Source: Franconibacter pulveris DSM 19144
Lineage (GTDB): Bacteria > Pseudomonadota > Gammaproteobacteria > Enterobacterales > Enterobacteriaceae
DNA length: 64,000 nucleotides
Reading direction: 5' to 3'
Assembly (NCBI GenBank): GCA_000621185.1
Contig: KK211222.1
Span: 615,523 to 679,522 of the forward strand
Shown: positions 1 through 9,274 of the stretch, piece after piece
Numbering within the stretch: the first letter of the stretch is position 1
How the letters are laid out: each line of letters starts with the position of its first letter
The notes under the pieces: model-generated
Database searches by the model: none
Told to the model about the DNA's origin: nothing
Seen by the model: the letters and a program-made list of their open reading frames with translations, nothing else
Made by a program: the position numbers and the translations under genes

Positions 1-129
1 GCGTTGCCGACTTTCTCCGTGGGGCTGGCGAAGTATGAAGTTTCTGTTGAGAATACCATCCAACGCGCCGATGCAAGTTTATATAAGGTAAAACAAGCGG
101 GCAAAAATGGTTTTAGCGCCGCAAACTGA
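1..129 (+). CDS. GGDEF-domain protein, C-terminal fragment (diguanylate cyclase)
   Basis: Only the last 42 codons are in the window; the reading frame is open from base 1 to a TGA at 127-129. The visible residues are the end of a GGDEF domain: TFSVGLAKYE, then the DASLYKVKQAGKNG helix that closes this fold. The family makes c-di-GMP, but the active-site loop lies upstream of the window, so activity cannot be judged. It is followed by an EAL gene on the same strand after 131 bp. Confidence 0.85.
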   Translation, partial: ALPTFSVGLAKYEVSVENTIQRADASLYKVKQAGKNGFSAAN

Positions 130-152
130 CCTCATTGAAAATACGTACCAGA

Positions 153-180
153 CCTGTGCTGCCAGCAACGGCAGCACAGG
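153..180 (+). terminator. hairpin after the partial GGDEF gene, possible terminator
   Basis: Two perfectly complementary 11-base arms (153-163 and 170-180) enclose a 6-base loop, 24 bases after the GGDEF stop codon. No T-run follows, so an intrinsic terminator is not certain. Confidence 0.4.
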
Positions 181-260
181 CGCGTCAGAGGGAAAGTCAT
201 CAATTTGCATGAAAGTAGAAATCAATCGTTGAAGATTACCGATTAGCGTACCCATCCTTT

Positions 261-1814
261 ATGAGTGGTTTAAGAATGAACTTACATAATAAGTTTAAAC
301 TAAATACGCCTACGCTATTTAGAATGTTAGTTGCTACAACCGTTCTGGTTTTGATTGCTAACTATACCATAATAAAATTCCAGGCCAGAGAGCAGATTGC
401 TTACACAAAACAAATCCTCAGACATTCAGAATCTGTATCTACTCAGATTCATGAATCGCTTAACAGGGTGGTAGAAGCTAACATTAATAACTGTAACGAT
501 AGCAACATCAACAGGTTAAGAGAGATCCTCCTCGATTATCAGGACGTCATTGATGTTGGCATTACGCATAAAGGTAAGGTTATTTGCACGGCGGGATGGG
601 GGCTTTTTGACAAAAGCAGAGGCTATGTTAAAGAGGAGTATTCGACTTCTGACGGCTATATCTTTGACGGTTCAGACAACAATTTTCATAATAAAAAAAT
701 CCATGTAGATGCCACAATCTATAAAACCGCCATTGCTTTTACCTCTCCGTTTGCCTTTAAGAAAATAAAAGAGATGTATCCACAATTTGATGTAGTTATC
801 TCAACCCATAAAGGACGGCATGATTTTTTAATCTTGCCCGGAACGCATCATGGCGGCGCAGGTTTCGCTATTAATAATGCGGTGCATGCAAAAATTTGCA
901 GCAAAACCTTCGATCTCTGCGTATTAACCCGTAATGGGATGGTAGGGTTCTTATCACTGGATCCGTTGCATCAGGCGCTTGTCGTTTTGATTTGTCTCTT
1001 ACTTGGCGTATTTTTATCGTGGTTTGCTTATTTCTACCTCAACTCCAGAAAAAGCTTCGAATATCGTTTAAAGAAAGCTGTCCAGGACGAACAACTCTAT
1101 CTGGAGTATCAACCTGTCGTCAGGATGAACGATGAGAAAATCGTCGGCGTTGAAACGCTCATCCGCTGGCAGGATAAGCTGTACGGCAAAGTCTCACCGG
1201 AGCTTTTTATCGATGTGGCGGAAAAAATAGGGGTATACGGACAAATTTCTGAGTTTGTTATTAAGCGGCTCACTGAAGAATTGTCGCATTATCTCACACG
1301 TAACAGTAGCTTTACCGTCTCTATCAATATCGGTGGCTACGAGATAGAGCATTGTAATTACATAAATTATCTGTATGAGCAGTGTATTCAATACCGGATC
1401 AAGCCGTCGCAGATCAAAATTGAAATTACGGAACGAAGCACATTACCGCATGACGTTATTGCGGATTTTTCGCGGCGCGCCAGAGCGAAAGGGTTTTGCG
1501 TATCGATAGATGATTTCGGAACAGGGACAGCCAACCTTATCTGGTTAACCGAGATTGATTTTGACGAGATTAAAATTGATAAGTTTTATGTGAAAGGCTT
1601 GCAGGAGGAGTACAAGCGCAACATCCTGACATGCATTTCGGGCCTGGTCATCGGCATTGGCGCGCAAATTGTCTTTGAAGGCGTGGAAGATATTGTTGAA
1701 CTCAATTATCTGAAAGGCCATAACGAGAACGCTTATGCTCAGGGATGGTTTTTTTACAAGTCCATGAACATTGATGAGCTTTGTCAGAAATTGAATGCGG
1801 CATCGCACGATTGA
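261..1814 (+). CDS. CSS-motif EAL cyclic-di-GMP phosphodiesterase (PdeC family)
   Basis: Inner-membrane enzyme predicted to hydrolyse c-di-GMP to pGpG. Transmembrane helices lie at about residues 21-40 and 237-260. The periplasmic domain between them carries four cysteines (C78, C109, C213, C220), as in the CSS-domain family, although the first motif reads C-N-D rather than C-S-S. The EAL domain spans about 275-510. Its conserved residues are present: E298 in ETL, the Asn in SINIG, Glu in EITE, the DDFGTG loop, Lys in IKIDK, Glu in FEGVED and the Gln of QGW. It therefore looks active. In the E. coli family, periplasmic thiol state and proteolysis control activity. An alternative start exists at 276. 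The upstream neighbour is a GGDEF gene, so opposing activities may be paired. Confidence 0.88.
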   Translation: MSGLRMNLHNKFKLNTPTLFRMLVATTVLVLIANYTIIKFQAREQIAYTKQILRHSESVSTQIHESLNRVVEANINNCNDSNINRLREILLDYQDVIDVGITHKGKVICTAGWGLFDKSRGYVKEEYSTSDGYIFDGSDNNFHNKKIHVDATIYKTAIAFTSPFAFKKIKEMYPQFDVVISTHKGRHDFLILPGTHHGGAGFAINNAVHAKICSKTFDLCVLTRNGMVGFLSLDPLHQALVVLICLLLGVFLSWFAYFYLNSRKSFEYRLKKAVQDEQLYLEYQPVVRMNDEKIVGVETLIRWQDKLYGKVSPELFIDVAEKIGVYGQISEFVIKRLTEELSHYLTRNSSFTVSINIGGYEIEHCNYINYLYEQCIQYRIKPSQIKIEITERSTLPHDVIADFSRRARAKGFCVSIDDFGTGTANLIWLTEIDFDEIKIDKFYVKGLQEEYKRNILTCISGLVIGIGAQIVFEGVEDIVELNYLKGHNENAYAQGWFFYKSMNIDELCQKLNAASHD

Positions 1815-2155
1815 CCGACGTCGGTGCTGGAGAGAGCCAGGGCGTTAACGGCGGCACTTACAGAAGCGGCACGATGGTTCTTTCGAACCGCGGGTAAAAG
1901 CTGCCGTTTACTCATCACTAATACAGCAGGGCAGGAGCACGCATGGCCGGGTCGGTTGATAAACTCAGAGTCCTGTCCTTAAACGCCAGGCCATGTCAGC
2001 CGGAAAAGTAAAGGCGGCATACAGGGATACACGGGGCGCAGCAGCATACGACGATAGAAGCATGAGACCCTGAATGCAATTTAACATAATATACATTATG
2101 CGCACTAAGGTTGCCTTCGCTTAAATTGGCGCCATTCCCGGATAACTGATACGAC
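1815..2155. other. intergenic stretch without a recognisable gene
   Basis: 341 bp between the convergent EAL and DsbA-like genes. A short palindrome (ACCGACGTCGGT, 1814-1825) overlaps the EAL stop codon. No T-run, convincing open frame or RNA gene was seen. Confidence 0.5.
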
Positions 2156-2869
2156 TTACTTCATTCGTGCTTCTGTCTCTAAAACCTGTCTGAGGATTTC
2201 TTCTTCGCTGCTGTAACCAGTTATGACCTTTTGCATGACCCCGGACTTCTCCACCAGGATGCTCGGGAACGCATTTACGCCGTACGCCCTGGCCTGCCTG
2301 AACTCGTTGTAGGTTTCCAGCAACGCAGCCCTGGATTCAAAGACCTTTTTGAAATCGGCAAAGTCGATGCCGCTCTCTTCACAAATGCTCTGATAAAAGC
2401 CTGGTAATTTCGGGTCTGCGGACTCGGTGTAAAACTTCTTTTGCGTTTCGTGGAAAAAATGAAGCTTTGATTCCGGGCGGATTAACGATGCGCTAACCAC
2501 CGCCCGGCAAGCAGGCTCAGTGTCATAATTAAAAAACTCAAGCTCCAGCAGCGAATAGCTGAACGGTTGTCCGGTCACAAGATTAATCTGCTGCCATTCG
2601 TGGCGAAGGAAATTGCGGAAAGCCGCATTCCATTTATCTCCGCCCCCCGCCCGAAGCCCTCCGTTCGTTAATACAAACTGAAAGCCGCGTTGCTGACATA
2701 GCTGCGCCAGCGACCTTACCGAATTGGCTATTCCCCAGCACCATGAGCACATCGGGTCTCCTACATAATGCACGGTGACCAGGCTATTTTTCTCGCGCTC
2801 AGGCAGCGCACCTTTGGTATCAGCACCAGGCGTTATCAGGCATTGGCCGGTTTCGTTATCGCAGATCAT
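2156..2869 (-). CDS. DsbA-family (FrnE-like) thiol oxidoreductase
   Basis: 237-residue thioredoxin-fold protein with a CSWC active site at residues 41-44, in the context DPMCSWCWG typical of the FrnE/HCCA-isomerase branch of the DsbA superfamily. There is no signal peptide, so it is predicted cytoplasmic, unlike classic DsbA. The cis-Pro region is visible as NAFPSILVE near residue 200. The start is supported by a GAGGGG sequence just upstream of the ATG. The role is probably redox or disulfide chemistry on an unknown substrate. It is transcribed alone and convergent with the EAL gene. Confidence 0.82.
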   Translation of the reverse strand: MICDNETGQCLITPGADTKGALPEREKNSLVTVHYVGDPMCSWCWGIANSVRSLAQLCQQRGFQFVLTNGGLRAGGGDKWNAAFRNFLRHEWQQINLVTGQPFSYSLLELEFFNYDTEPACRAVVSASLIRPESKLHFFHETQKKFYTESADPKLPGFYQSICEESGIDFADFKKVFESRAALLETYNEFRQARAYGVNAFPSILVEKSGVMQKVITGYSSEEEILRQVLETEARMK

Positions 2870-2961
2870 TACAGCCCCTCATCCATACAATGGCTATGTT
2901 ATTCATGACGTGATTTCATTCGCATCCGCTGCGTGCGAGGCTGCATTTAATCATGCTGAAT

Positions 2962-3543
2962 TTACGATGGCCAACCCGCTAATGTCTGATTAATTATCGC
3001 TTCGAGCTTATCGCGTCCGAATCCCGCTTTTGCCTGAATGGCCATGCCGTGCAGCACGGCGCAGATAAAGGCGGCCAGGGCGGCGCAGTCGACCGTCTGC
3101 GGCAAATCGCCTTCCGCTTTCGCGCGTTCGAATCGCTCACGCAGCTGCGTTTCGCCATCCTCACGCGCGGCAATCAACGCTTTTTGTATCGGCTGCGCGT
3201 CATCCGAACAGGCCAGCGCCCCGTTGATCCCAAGACAGCCGGTATGCTCCGGATAGCGGGTATGCAAATCTGCCGCGGCGCGCAGAACCGAGGCCGCGAC
3301 CGCTTTCGCGGTTGGCTGCGCCAGCGCGGCGGGAAAGAAATCCAGATAATGCGTGTAATAATGATCAAGCGCGCGCAGGAACAGCGCCTCTTTGTTGCCG
3401 AAAGCGGAATACAGCGCAGGCCGCTCCACACCGGTCGCTTTGGTTAAATCAGAGTATGACGTCCCTTCATAACCCTTACTCCAGAACACGCCCAGCGCGG
3501 CGTTCAGCGCCTTTTCTACATCAAACTCGCGATTACGTCCCAT
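2962..3543 (-). CDS. TetR/AcrR-family transcriptional repressor
   Basis: 193 residues. The N-terminal helix-turn-helix (about 10-55) contains the GTSYSDLTKATGVERPALYSAFGNKEALF signature region of TetR proteins (first 20 residues: GTSYSDLTKATGVERPALYS). The C-terminal part is the variable ligand/dimer domain. The ATG at 3543 is preferred over the in-frame GTG three bases upstream. The gene is divergent from an SDR oxidoreductase with 145 bp between them, holding a long palindrome. This is the standard arrangement for a TetR repressor controlling its neighbour and itself. The inducer is unknown. Confidence 0.88.
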   Translation of the reverse strand: MGRNREFDVEKALNAALGVFWSKGYEGTSYSDLTKATGVERPALYSAFGNKEALFLRALDHYYTHYLDFFPAALAQPTAKAVAASVLRAAADLHTRYPEHTGCLGINGALACSDDAQPIQKALIAAREDGETQLRERFERAKAEGDLPQTVDCAALAAFICAVLHGMAIQAKAGFGRDKLEAIINQTLAGWPS

Positions 3544-3605
3544 CACCTGACCTCATTATTTCATAACGATCGATATTAAATCGCTTGACGACGTAAGTCT
3601 AATTC

Positions 3606-3636
3606 CATAACGTTCATTACGATAATGGTCGTTATG
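3606..3636. promoter_or_regulatory. 31-bp palindrome, probable TetR operator
   Basis: Two 14-base arms, CATAACGTTCATTA and TAATGGTCGTTATG, flank a CGA centre; only two positions break the symmetry. A further CATAACG half-site lies at 3562-3568, close to the tetR start. Position between divergent tetR and SDR genes, length and symmetry fit a TetR-family operator. Assignment to this repressor is inference. Confidence 0.65.
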
Positions 3637-3688
3637 AAATTCTCACTCTCCCCGGATGGGGTAACTTATTAACAGAGAGACTGTGGTT

Positions 3689-4447
3689 ATGCAGAAATCG
3701 TTAGCAGGTAAAGTGGCGCTTGTTACAGGCGGTTCTCGCGGGCTTGGCGCTGTTATTGCTGAGCAGTTCGCAGACCAGGGCGCGGATGTGGCGATTACGT
3801 ATGTGGCTTCTGGCGCAAAAGCCCAGGCCGTGGTGGAAAAACTGCAGGCTAAAGGCGTACGGGCCATCGCGATTCAAAGCGACCAGGCGGATATGACCGC
3901 CGCTAAGCCGCTCATTAATGACGTTATTTCTCACTTCGGCAAGCTCGATATTCTGGTGAATAACGCCGCCATTGCGGTTCAGGGCAAAACGGTGGACGAC
4001 CCTGAACTTGATACGGTCAACCTTGACCGTCAGTGGCAGACCAACGTCATGGGGCCCGTCGCCGTGACCCGCGCCGCGGCGCAAGTTTTATCCCGGGAAG
4101 GCCGGATTATTTTCATCGGCTCGCTGCTGGGCGGCCATGTGCCGTTTGCGGGCGCCGCTGATTATGCTGGCACTAAAGCGGCGATCGTCGGCTATGCAAA
4201 AGGCGTGGCGCGCGATCTTGGCGGGAAAAATATTACGGTAAACGTTATCCAGCCAGGCGTGATGCCGACGGATATGTCTCGTGAAGCATTAGGCGAATCA
4301 GTTCCAGATGCGCTGATGGACCTTCACACTATCCGCCGCATCGCCACGCTTGAGGAAGTCGCGGCGATGGCGTCGTTCCTGGCAGGCCCACAGGGCGGCT
4401 ATATTACCGGCGGCGTGATTGATATCGCCGGCGGCCTGAGCATTTAA
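3689..4447 (+). CDS. SDR-family NAD(P)-dependent oxidoreductase
   Basis: Classical short-chain dehydrogenase of 252 residues, complete. The nucleotide-binding motif TGGSRGLG is at residues 13-20, the NNAA motif at 91-94, and the catalytic Ser145, Tyr159 and Lys163 (YAGTK) are all present. The C-terminal GGYITGGVIDIAGG is typical of the family. The ATG at 3689 is preferred to a GTG at 3683 because the AGAGAG ribosome site then sits at normal spacing. The substrate cannot be told from sequence. Divergence from a tetR gene suggests induction by a small carbonyl or xenobiotic compound. Confidence 0.88.
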   Translation: MQKSLAGKVALVTGGSRGLGAVIAEQFADQGADVAITYVASGAKAQAVVEKLQAKGVRAIAIQSDQADMTAAKPLINDVISHFGKLDILVNNAAIAVQGKTVDDPELDTVNLDRQWQTNVMGPVAVTRAAAQVLSREGRIIFIGSLLGGHVPFAGAADYAGTKAAIVGYAKGVARDLGGKNITVNVIQPGVMPTDMSREALGESVPDALMDLHTIRRIATLEEVAAMASFLAGPQGGYITGGVIDIAGGLSI

Positions 4448-4454
4448 CTCCCCT

Positions 4455-4482
4455 CCTCGGCCGGACAGCGTTCCGGCTGAGG
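4455..4482. terminator. bidirectional hairpin between convergent SDR and MocR genes
   Basis: An 11-base stem (arms 4455-4465 and 4472-4482, one G-T pair) lies exactly between the two stop codons. The flanking T content is modest, so termination strength is uncertain. Confidence 0.5.
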
Positions 4483-5817
4483 TTATAAGTCCGTGAAATG
4501 CTCGATTGTCGCCCTCACCGTTTTCAGCCCCGTTTCCAGGTTCGCCATGCTGACGGAGCCAAGCGCCAGACGAATGGCATGAGGAACAAAAGGCGAAGTA
4601 CAAAACGGTTCAGCAGTGGAAACGGAAATACGCTTTTTCAGCAGCTCGCTCACTACACGCTCCGCGCGAATCTCTTCTTGTAAGGCTATCCAGCCAAAAT
4701 ACGCATTCGGATGCGCCTGCCAGGCCATTTTGCCGAACACCTCCCTTGCCAGCCGCTGGCGCTTATGCGCATCCTCTCTTTTTAACGCTTCGAGGCGCAA
4801 AACCGTACCGTCGCGCAACCAGCCGCAAACCAGCGAGGTCAGCACGGCAGGCGTGTTCCATGTCGTCGCCCGAATGGCTCTTTCTATCCTTGCGCGTTGC
4901 TTTTCCGGCGCCACGACCATGCCGACGCGTAACCCCGTAGCCACGTTTTTCGAAAAGCCGGAAACATAAACCGTATGCTCGGGGGCATAGTATCTGAGCG
5001 GTTTCGGCGGCGCAGCCTCAAGCCAGGCATAGGCCGCGTCTTCAATCAGCGCTAACCCGTAGCGTTCCGCTAAAGCGGCAAGCCGGACACGCCGCGTCTT
5101 GTCCATTACCCAGCCCATCGGATTATGCAGCGTCGGCATGGTATAGACCGCTTTAACCCGGCGGGACTGACAATATTTTTCCAGCGCATCCAGATCCATC
5201 GCGCCAGAAGCCGCAGGGATAGCCAACAGCTCAAGGTGAAGCTGCTGCGCGAGGATCTTAAAGCCGGGATAAGTCAGCGCATCCACCGCCACGACATCGC
5301 CAGGCTGCAACAGGGCCATCAACGTCACGGCAAGGCCATGCTGCGCGCCGCTGACAATAATCACCTCCTCGCCGCCGCACTCGACGCCTTTGCCGGCAAG
5401 ATAATGGGCGAAGGCCTCGCGCTCATGCGCTCTGCCCGCGTGTGGCTGATAGCGCAGCAGCGCGTCGATCTCCCCTGACGTCGCGAGCTGTTTCAGCCCC
5501 TCTCTCAGCAGATCGGCCTGTTCGGGCAGCGCAGGATAGTTAAAGTTGAGATCCAGCACATCGGAGGCGACGGCGAGTTGATCAACGCCCAGCCCCGGCG
5601 GCAGCGTCTGCTCCCGCACAAAGGTGCCCCGCCCTGTTTCGCCGCTGACCAGCCCCATCGCCTCCAGTTCAGCATAAACCCGCGTTGCCGTGGCAAGAGA
5701 AATACCGCGCTGCGCAGATAACTGTCGGTGCGTGGGCAAACGGCTGCCCGCAGCCTGCTTGCCGGTCCGGATCGCCTGGGCGAACTCATCCACCAGGGTT
5801 TTATAACGCGCTTTCAT
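4483..5817 (-). CDS. MocR-family regulator (GntR helix-turn-helix fused to aminotransferase domain)
   Basis: 444 residues, the normal MocR length. The N-terminal winged helix (about 1-70) includes SRLPTHRQLSAQRGIS. The remainder is a fold-type I PLP-binding domain with HNPMGW near 231, D260 and the PLP-binding lysine K290 in GFSK. These proteins are regulators that sense PLP or PLP-amino acid adducts rather than working enzymes. The gene is divergent from a DMT exporter with a perfect inverted repeat between them, so it probably controls that exporter. Confidence 0.88.
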   Translation of the reverse strand: MKARYKTLVDEFAQAIRTGKQAAGSRLPTHRQLSAQRGISLATATRVYAELEAMGLVSGETGRGTFVREQTLPPGLGVDQLAVASDVLDLNFNYPALPEQADLLREGLKQLATSGEIDALLRYQPHAGRAHEREAFAHYLAGKGVECGGEEVIIVSGAQHGLAVTLMALLQPGDVVAVDALTYPGFKILAQQLHLELLAIPAASGAMDLDALEKYCQSRRVKAVYTMPTLHNPMGWVMDKTRRVRLAALAERYGLALIEDAAYAWLEAAPPKPLRYYAPEHTVYVSGFSKNVATGLRVGMVVAPEKQRARIERAIRATTWNTPAVLTSLVCGWLRDGTVLRLEALKREDAHKRQRLAREVFGKMAWQAHPNAYFGWIALQEEIRAERVVSELLKKRISVSTAEPFCTSPFVPHAIRLALGSVSMANLETGLKTVRATIEHFTDL

Positions 5818-5827
5818 ACTATGTATC

Positions 5828-5851
5828 TATGACAATAATTTGATTGTCATA
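5828..5851. promoter_or_regulatory. perfect inverted repeat, probable MocR operator
   Basis: TATGACAAT and ATTGTCATA arms are separated by 6 bases, in the 88-bp gap between the divergent mocR and exporter genes. It starts 10 bp upstream of the mocR start codon. Symmetry and position fit an operator; the link to this regulator is inferred. Confidence 0.6.
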
Positions 5852-5905
5852 AATGTGCGCCGTAAGGTTTTGCCCGTCAACGCTCATTTATAAGAGGTAC
5901 GGTTC

Positions 5906-6778
5906 ATGCAGGGATCAAACAATGCGGTCAACGGCTGGGTAAATGGTTTTCTTGGCGTTCTGATTTTTAGCGGCTCGCTGCCAGCCACCCGTGTGGCAGT
6001 GATGGATTTCGATCCGCTTTTTCTTACCGTCGCGCGCGCTTCAATAGCGGGCATGCTGGCGCTGATGCTCATTGGCTTGATGAAGAGCGCCAGACCGCAT
6101 AAATCCCACCTGCTCGCGCTGGGGTTGGTCTCGTCTGGCGTGGTGATTGGCTTTCCGCTGCTGACCGCCCTCGCCCTTCGTCATATGACCTCGGCGCAGT
6201 CGATTATTTTCCTCGGCCTCTTGCCCTTAGCCACCGCGCTGTTCGGCGTGCTTCGCGCGAACGAAAAACCGCGTCCGCTGTTCTGGATCTTCTCTCTCGC
6301 TGGCAGCCTGCTGGTTGCAGGATACGCGCTTTCACAGGGAATCGATGTTTCATCCGTCGGGGGGCTTTATATGCTGGCGGCGGTGCTTGTCTGCGGACTG
6401 GGGTATGCCGAAGGCGCCCGTCTTACGCGCACGCTTGGCGGCTGGCAAACCATCAGCTGGGCGCTGATCCTCGCGTTACCGCTCATGCTAACGCTCACTT
6501 TTGTTACGCGCCCGGTGAGTTTTAGCCATATCAGTACGTCCGCATGGTGCGCCCTGGGCTACGTTGCGTTGTTCAGCATGCTGATTGGCTTTATCTTCTG
6601 GTACAGAGGTCTGGCGCAGGGCGGCATTGCAAGCGTAGGCCAGTTGCAGCTGTTACAACCCTTTTTGGGCCTGGCCATTTCCGCCACGCTGCTCGGAGAA
6701 CCCGTAAGCTTTACTATGCTCGCCGTTACGCTCGCTATCCTCCTTTGCGTGGCGGGTTCCCGGCGGTTCGCCCGTTGA
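5906..6778 (+). CDS. DMT-superfamily (EamA) exporter
   Basis: 290-residue polytopic inner-membrane protein with about ten hydrophobic helices in two EamA repeats (about 15-140 and 155-285). Hallmarks include the N-terminal GSLPATRVAV region and the C-terminal LLQPFLGLAISATLLGE segment. These carriers export amino acids, metabolites or drugs by proton exchange. An AGAGG ribosome site precedes the ATG by 8 bases. The divergent MocR regulator suggests an amine or amino-acid related substrate, but the exact cargo is unknown. Confidence 0.85.
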   Translation: MQGSNNAVNGWVNGFLGVLIFSGSLPATRVAVMDFDPLFLTVARASIAGMLALMLIGLMKSARPHKSHLLALGLVSSGVVIGFPLLTALALRHMTSAQSIIFLGLLPLATALFGVLRANEKPRPLFWIFSLAGSLLVAGYALSQGIDVSSVGGLYMLAAVLVCGLGYAEGARLTRTLGGWQTISWALILALPLMLTLTFVTRPVSFSHISTSAWCALGYVALFSMLIGFIFWYRGLAQGGIASVGQLQLLQPFLGLAISATLLGEPVSFTMLAVTLAILLCVAGSRRFAR

Positions 6779-7318
6779 TTAAAATCGTCCTTTGTTGTCG
6801 CGTAAGAAAGCCAGTTCCGCTTCGGTACTCTCCCGGCCAAGCGCCTCGTTGCGATGCGGGTAACGGCCAAACCGGTCGATGATGGCTTTGTGCTTGCGTT
6901 CCGAATCGCTAAAAGCGGGCTCATTGAGCGTTTCAAACAGTTTTAGCGCCTGCTCATGAATACGCGGCGATTCTGAATGCGTCCACGGCATCAGGCTAAA
7001 GGCTTTTTCCGTGACGTTCAGGGCGCGCCAGTCTGGCTGGCGGAGGATCTCCTGTGACAGAACCAGCGCCATGCTGTCCTGCGCATAAGCCGCGGCGCTT
7101 TCACGGTGCAGGTTGCGGGAAAACTGATCGAGCACGATTATCTCAGCAAGCCGTCCTCTGCTGCTCTCCCGCCAGGGGTAAAGCTCGCCGCGACAGGCCG
7201 CCTGCCAGGTGTCGTAAAAGGTTTCGCGGATCTGCTTATCAAGCGCGGCGTCTTGTTTAAACCACTGCGATGAGGGTGTCTTTTCAAACCAGAACGCAAG
7301 CACCGTGTCGTATTCCAT
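6779..7318 (-). CDS. DUF924-family protein
   Basis: 179 residues, all helical in appearance. It carries the family landmarks VLAFWFE at the N-terminus, IIVLDQFSRNLHRESAAAYAQD in the middle (DQFSRNLHR being the signature) and GRYPHRNEALGRES near the C-terminus. The ATG at 7318 is chosen because GAGGAAAGA precedes it at normal spacing; an ATG 21 bases upstream has no such site. The function of the family is not established. It ends at the base after the exporter stop, so the two are convergent with no gap. Confidence 0.82.
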   Translation of the reverse strand: MEYDTVLAFWFEKTPSSQWFKQDAALDKQIRETFYDTWQAACRGELYPWRESSRGRLAEIIVLDQFSRNLHRESAAAYAQDSMALVLSQEILRQPDWRALNVTEKAFSLMPWTHSESPRIHEQALKLFETLNEPAFSDSERKHKAIIDRFGRYPHRNEALGRESTEAELAFLRDNKGRF

Positions 7319-7502
7319 TCTTTCCTCAGCTGTTTTCAATGGATTAAAGAGAACTCATTACTTATATGTATCGATTTTATGTCGATTGCCGTGGCGTTGT
7401 GCAATACCATAGGCAGACGTGGTGTTTCGCGTGCGGTCACAGCCCGGACAGTTGCGTGCAGGCGGTGTCAGCGCAGTAAAAAAATATAACTGAGTAAGCC
7501 AA

Positions 7503-9200
7503 ATGGACATGAAGCAGAAAAAAAATCGCTCCCTTTATATTCCCTATGCCGGTCCGGTACTGCTGGAGTTTCCCCGCCTGAACAAGGGCAGCGCCTTTAG
7601 TATGGAAGAGCGCGCTAACTTTAACCTGATCGGTTTGCTGCCTGAGGTGGTGGAAACCATCGATGAACAGGCTGAGCGCGCCTGGCGACAATATCAGGAA
7701 TTTAAAACCGATATTGATAAGCACATTTACCTGCGCAATATTCAGGACACCAACGAAACCCTCTTCTACCGGCTGGTGGAAAACCATCTCGACGAGATGA
7801 TGCCGGTTATTTATACCCCCACCGTCGGCCTCGCCTGCGAACGCTTCTCTGAAATCTACCGCCGCGCGCGCGGCGTCTTTATCTCCTGGCCTAATCGCCA
7901 GTATATGGACGACATCCTGCAAAACGTGCCGAACCACAATATCAAAGTGATTGTGGTTACTGACGGCGAGCGCATTCTGGGCCTTGGCGATCAGGGCATC
8001 GGCGGCATGGGCATTCCTATCGGCAAGCTTTCGCTTTACACCGCCTGCGGCGGCATCAGCCCGGCTTACACGCTGCCGGTGGTGCTGGATGTCGGCACCA
8101 ATAACCAGCAACTGCTGAACGACCCGCTCTATATGGGCTGGCGTCATCCGCGCATTACCGATGAAGAGTATTACGCTTTTGTGGATGAGTTTATTCAGGC
8201 GGTGAAACATCGCTGGCCGAACGTGCTGCTGCAATTTGAGGACTTCGCGCAGAAGAACGCGACCCCGCTGCTCCAGCGCTACCGCAATGAAATTTGCTCC
8301 TTTAATGACGATATCCAGGGCACGGCGGCGGTAACCGTAGGCACGCTGATTGCCGCGAGCCGTGCGGCGGGCAGCCAGCTCAGCGAACAGAAAATCGTCT
8401 TTTTGGGCGCTGGCTCCGCCGGCTGCGGCATTGCCGAGCAGATAGTCGCGCAGACTCAGCGTGAAGGGCTCACCGAGGAGCAGGCGCGCCAGAAAGTCTT
8501 TATGGTCGACCGTTTCGGCCTGTTGACCGACAACATGCCTAACCTGCTGCCGTTCCAGACTAAGCTTGTGCAAAAGCGCGAAAACCTGCAGGGCTGGCAA
8601 ACGGACAGCGACGCGATCTCCCTGCTGGATGTGGTGCGTAACGTCAAGCCTGACATTCTTATCGGCGTATCCGGCCAGACGGGACTCTTTACTGAAGAGA
8701 TCATCCGCGAGATGCATAAACACTGCCCTCGCCCAATCGTAATGCCGCTCTCCAACCCGACATCCCGCGTGGAAGCGACGCCGCACGATATTATTCACTG
8801 GACCGATGGCAATGCGCTGGTGGCAACCGGCAGCCCGTTCCCGCCAGTGGTCTGGAAAGACAAAACCTTCCCTATAGCGCAGTGCAACAACGCTTACATC
8901 TTCCCGGGCATTGGTCTTGGGGTGATTGCGTCCGGCGCGTCGCGCATTACGGACGAAATGCTGATGGCGGCGAGCGAGACCCTGGCGCAGCATTCACCGC
9001 TGGTGAATACCGGTTACGGGCTGGTGCTGCCGCCGCTGTCGGAAATTCAGAATGTCTCTCGTGCTATCGCTTTTGCCGTCGGCAAAATGGCGCAGGCGCA
9101 GGGCGTGGCGGTAGAGGTTTCCGCCGAGGCGCTCGAGCAGGCTATTGAAGATAACTTCTGGCTGCCGGAGTACCGCAACTACCGCCGCACCTCAATCTGA
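7503..9200 (+). CDS. maeA: NAD-dependent malic enzyme
   Basis: 565 residues, the same length as E. coli MaeA (SfcA) and strongly similar along its length as recalled. It decarboxylates malate to pyruvate with reduction of NAD. Visible signatures are [24 protein letters not shown], the catalytic region [20 protein letters not shown], the metal-binding FEDFAQKNA, and the nucleotide-binding [15 protein letters not shown]. It acts in the cytoplasm during gluconeogenic growth on C4 acids. In E. coli the neighbours include sra, bdm and osmC. Here a fimbrial operon and a VF530 gene separate maeA from osmC. Confidence 0.96.
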   Translation: MDMKQKKNRSLYIPYAGPVLLEFPRLNKGSAFSMEERANFNLIGLLPEVVETIDEQAERAWRQYQEFKTDIDKHIYLRNIQDTNETLFYRLVENHLDEMMPVIYTPTVGLACERFSEIYRRARGVFISWPNRQYMDDILQNVPNHNIKVIVVTDGERILGLGDQGIGGMGIPIGKLSLYTACGGISPAYTLPVVLDVGTNNQQLLNDPLYMGWRHPRITDEEYYAFVDEFIQAVKHRWPNVLLQFEDFAQKNATPLLQRYRNEICSFNDDIQGTAAVTVGTLIAASRAAGSQLSEQKIVFLGAGSAGCGIAEQIVAQTQREGLTEEQARQKVFMVDRFGLLTDNMPNLLPFQTKLVQKRENLQGWQTDSDAISLLDVVRNVKPDILIGVSGQTGLFTEEIIREMHKHCPRPIVMPLSNPTSRVEATPHDIIHWTDGNALVATGSPFPPVVWKDKTFPIAQCNNAYIFPGIGLGVIASGASRITDEMLMAASETLAQHSPLVNTGYGLVLPPLSEIQNVSRAIAFAVGKMAQAQGVAVEVSAEALEQAIEDNFWLPEYRNYRRTSI

Positions 9201-9214
9201 CAGCGGCAGACAAA

Positions 9215-9240
9215 AAGCCTCGCGGTTAACCGCGAGGCTT
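9215..9240. terminator. terminator palindrome, left copy (maeA / fimbrial operon)
   Basis: A perfect 26-base palindrome (11-base arms around TTAA), with the core CCTCGCGGTTAACCGCGAGG, lies between convergent maeA and the fimbrial operon. On the minus strand it is followed by TTTTT, so it should stop the fimbrial transcript well; for maeA the following T content is poor. The same 20-base core occurs at 15061-15080. Confidence 0.75.
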
Positions 9241-9274
9241 AAATAAACTTTACGAGTCGTTACTCTGAAAAAAA

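Noticed and set aside
7437..8993. 518-codon open frame opposite maeA
   Set aside because: It is fully antisense to a well-recognised gene and its translation (Arg/His/Gln-rich, no domain) is what a GC-rich coding strand gives in that frame.
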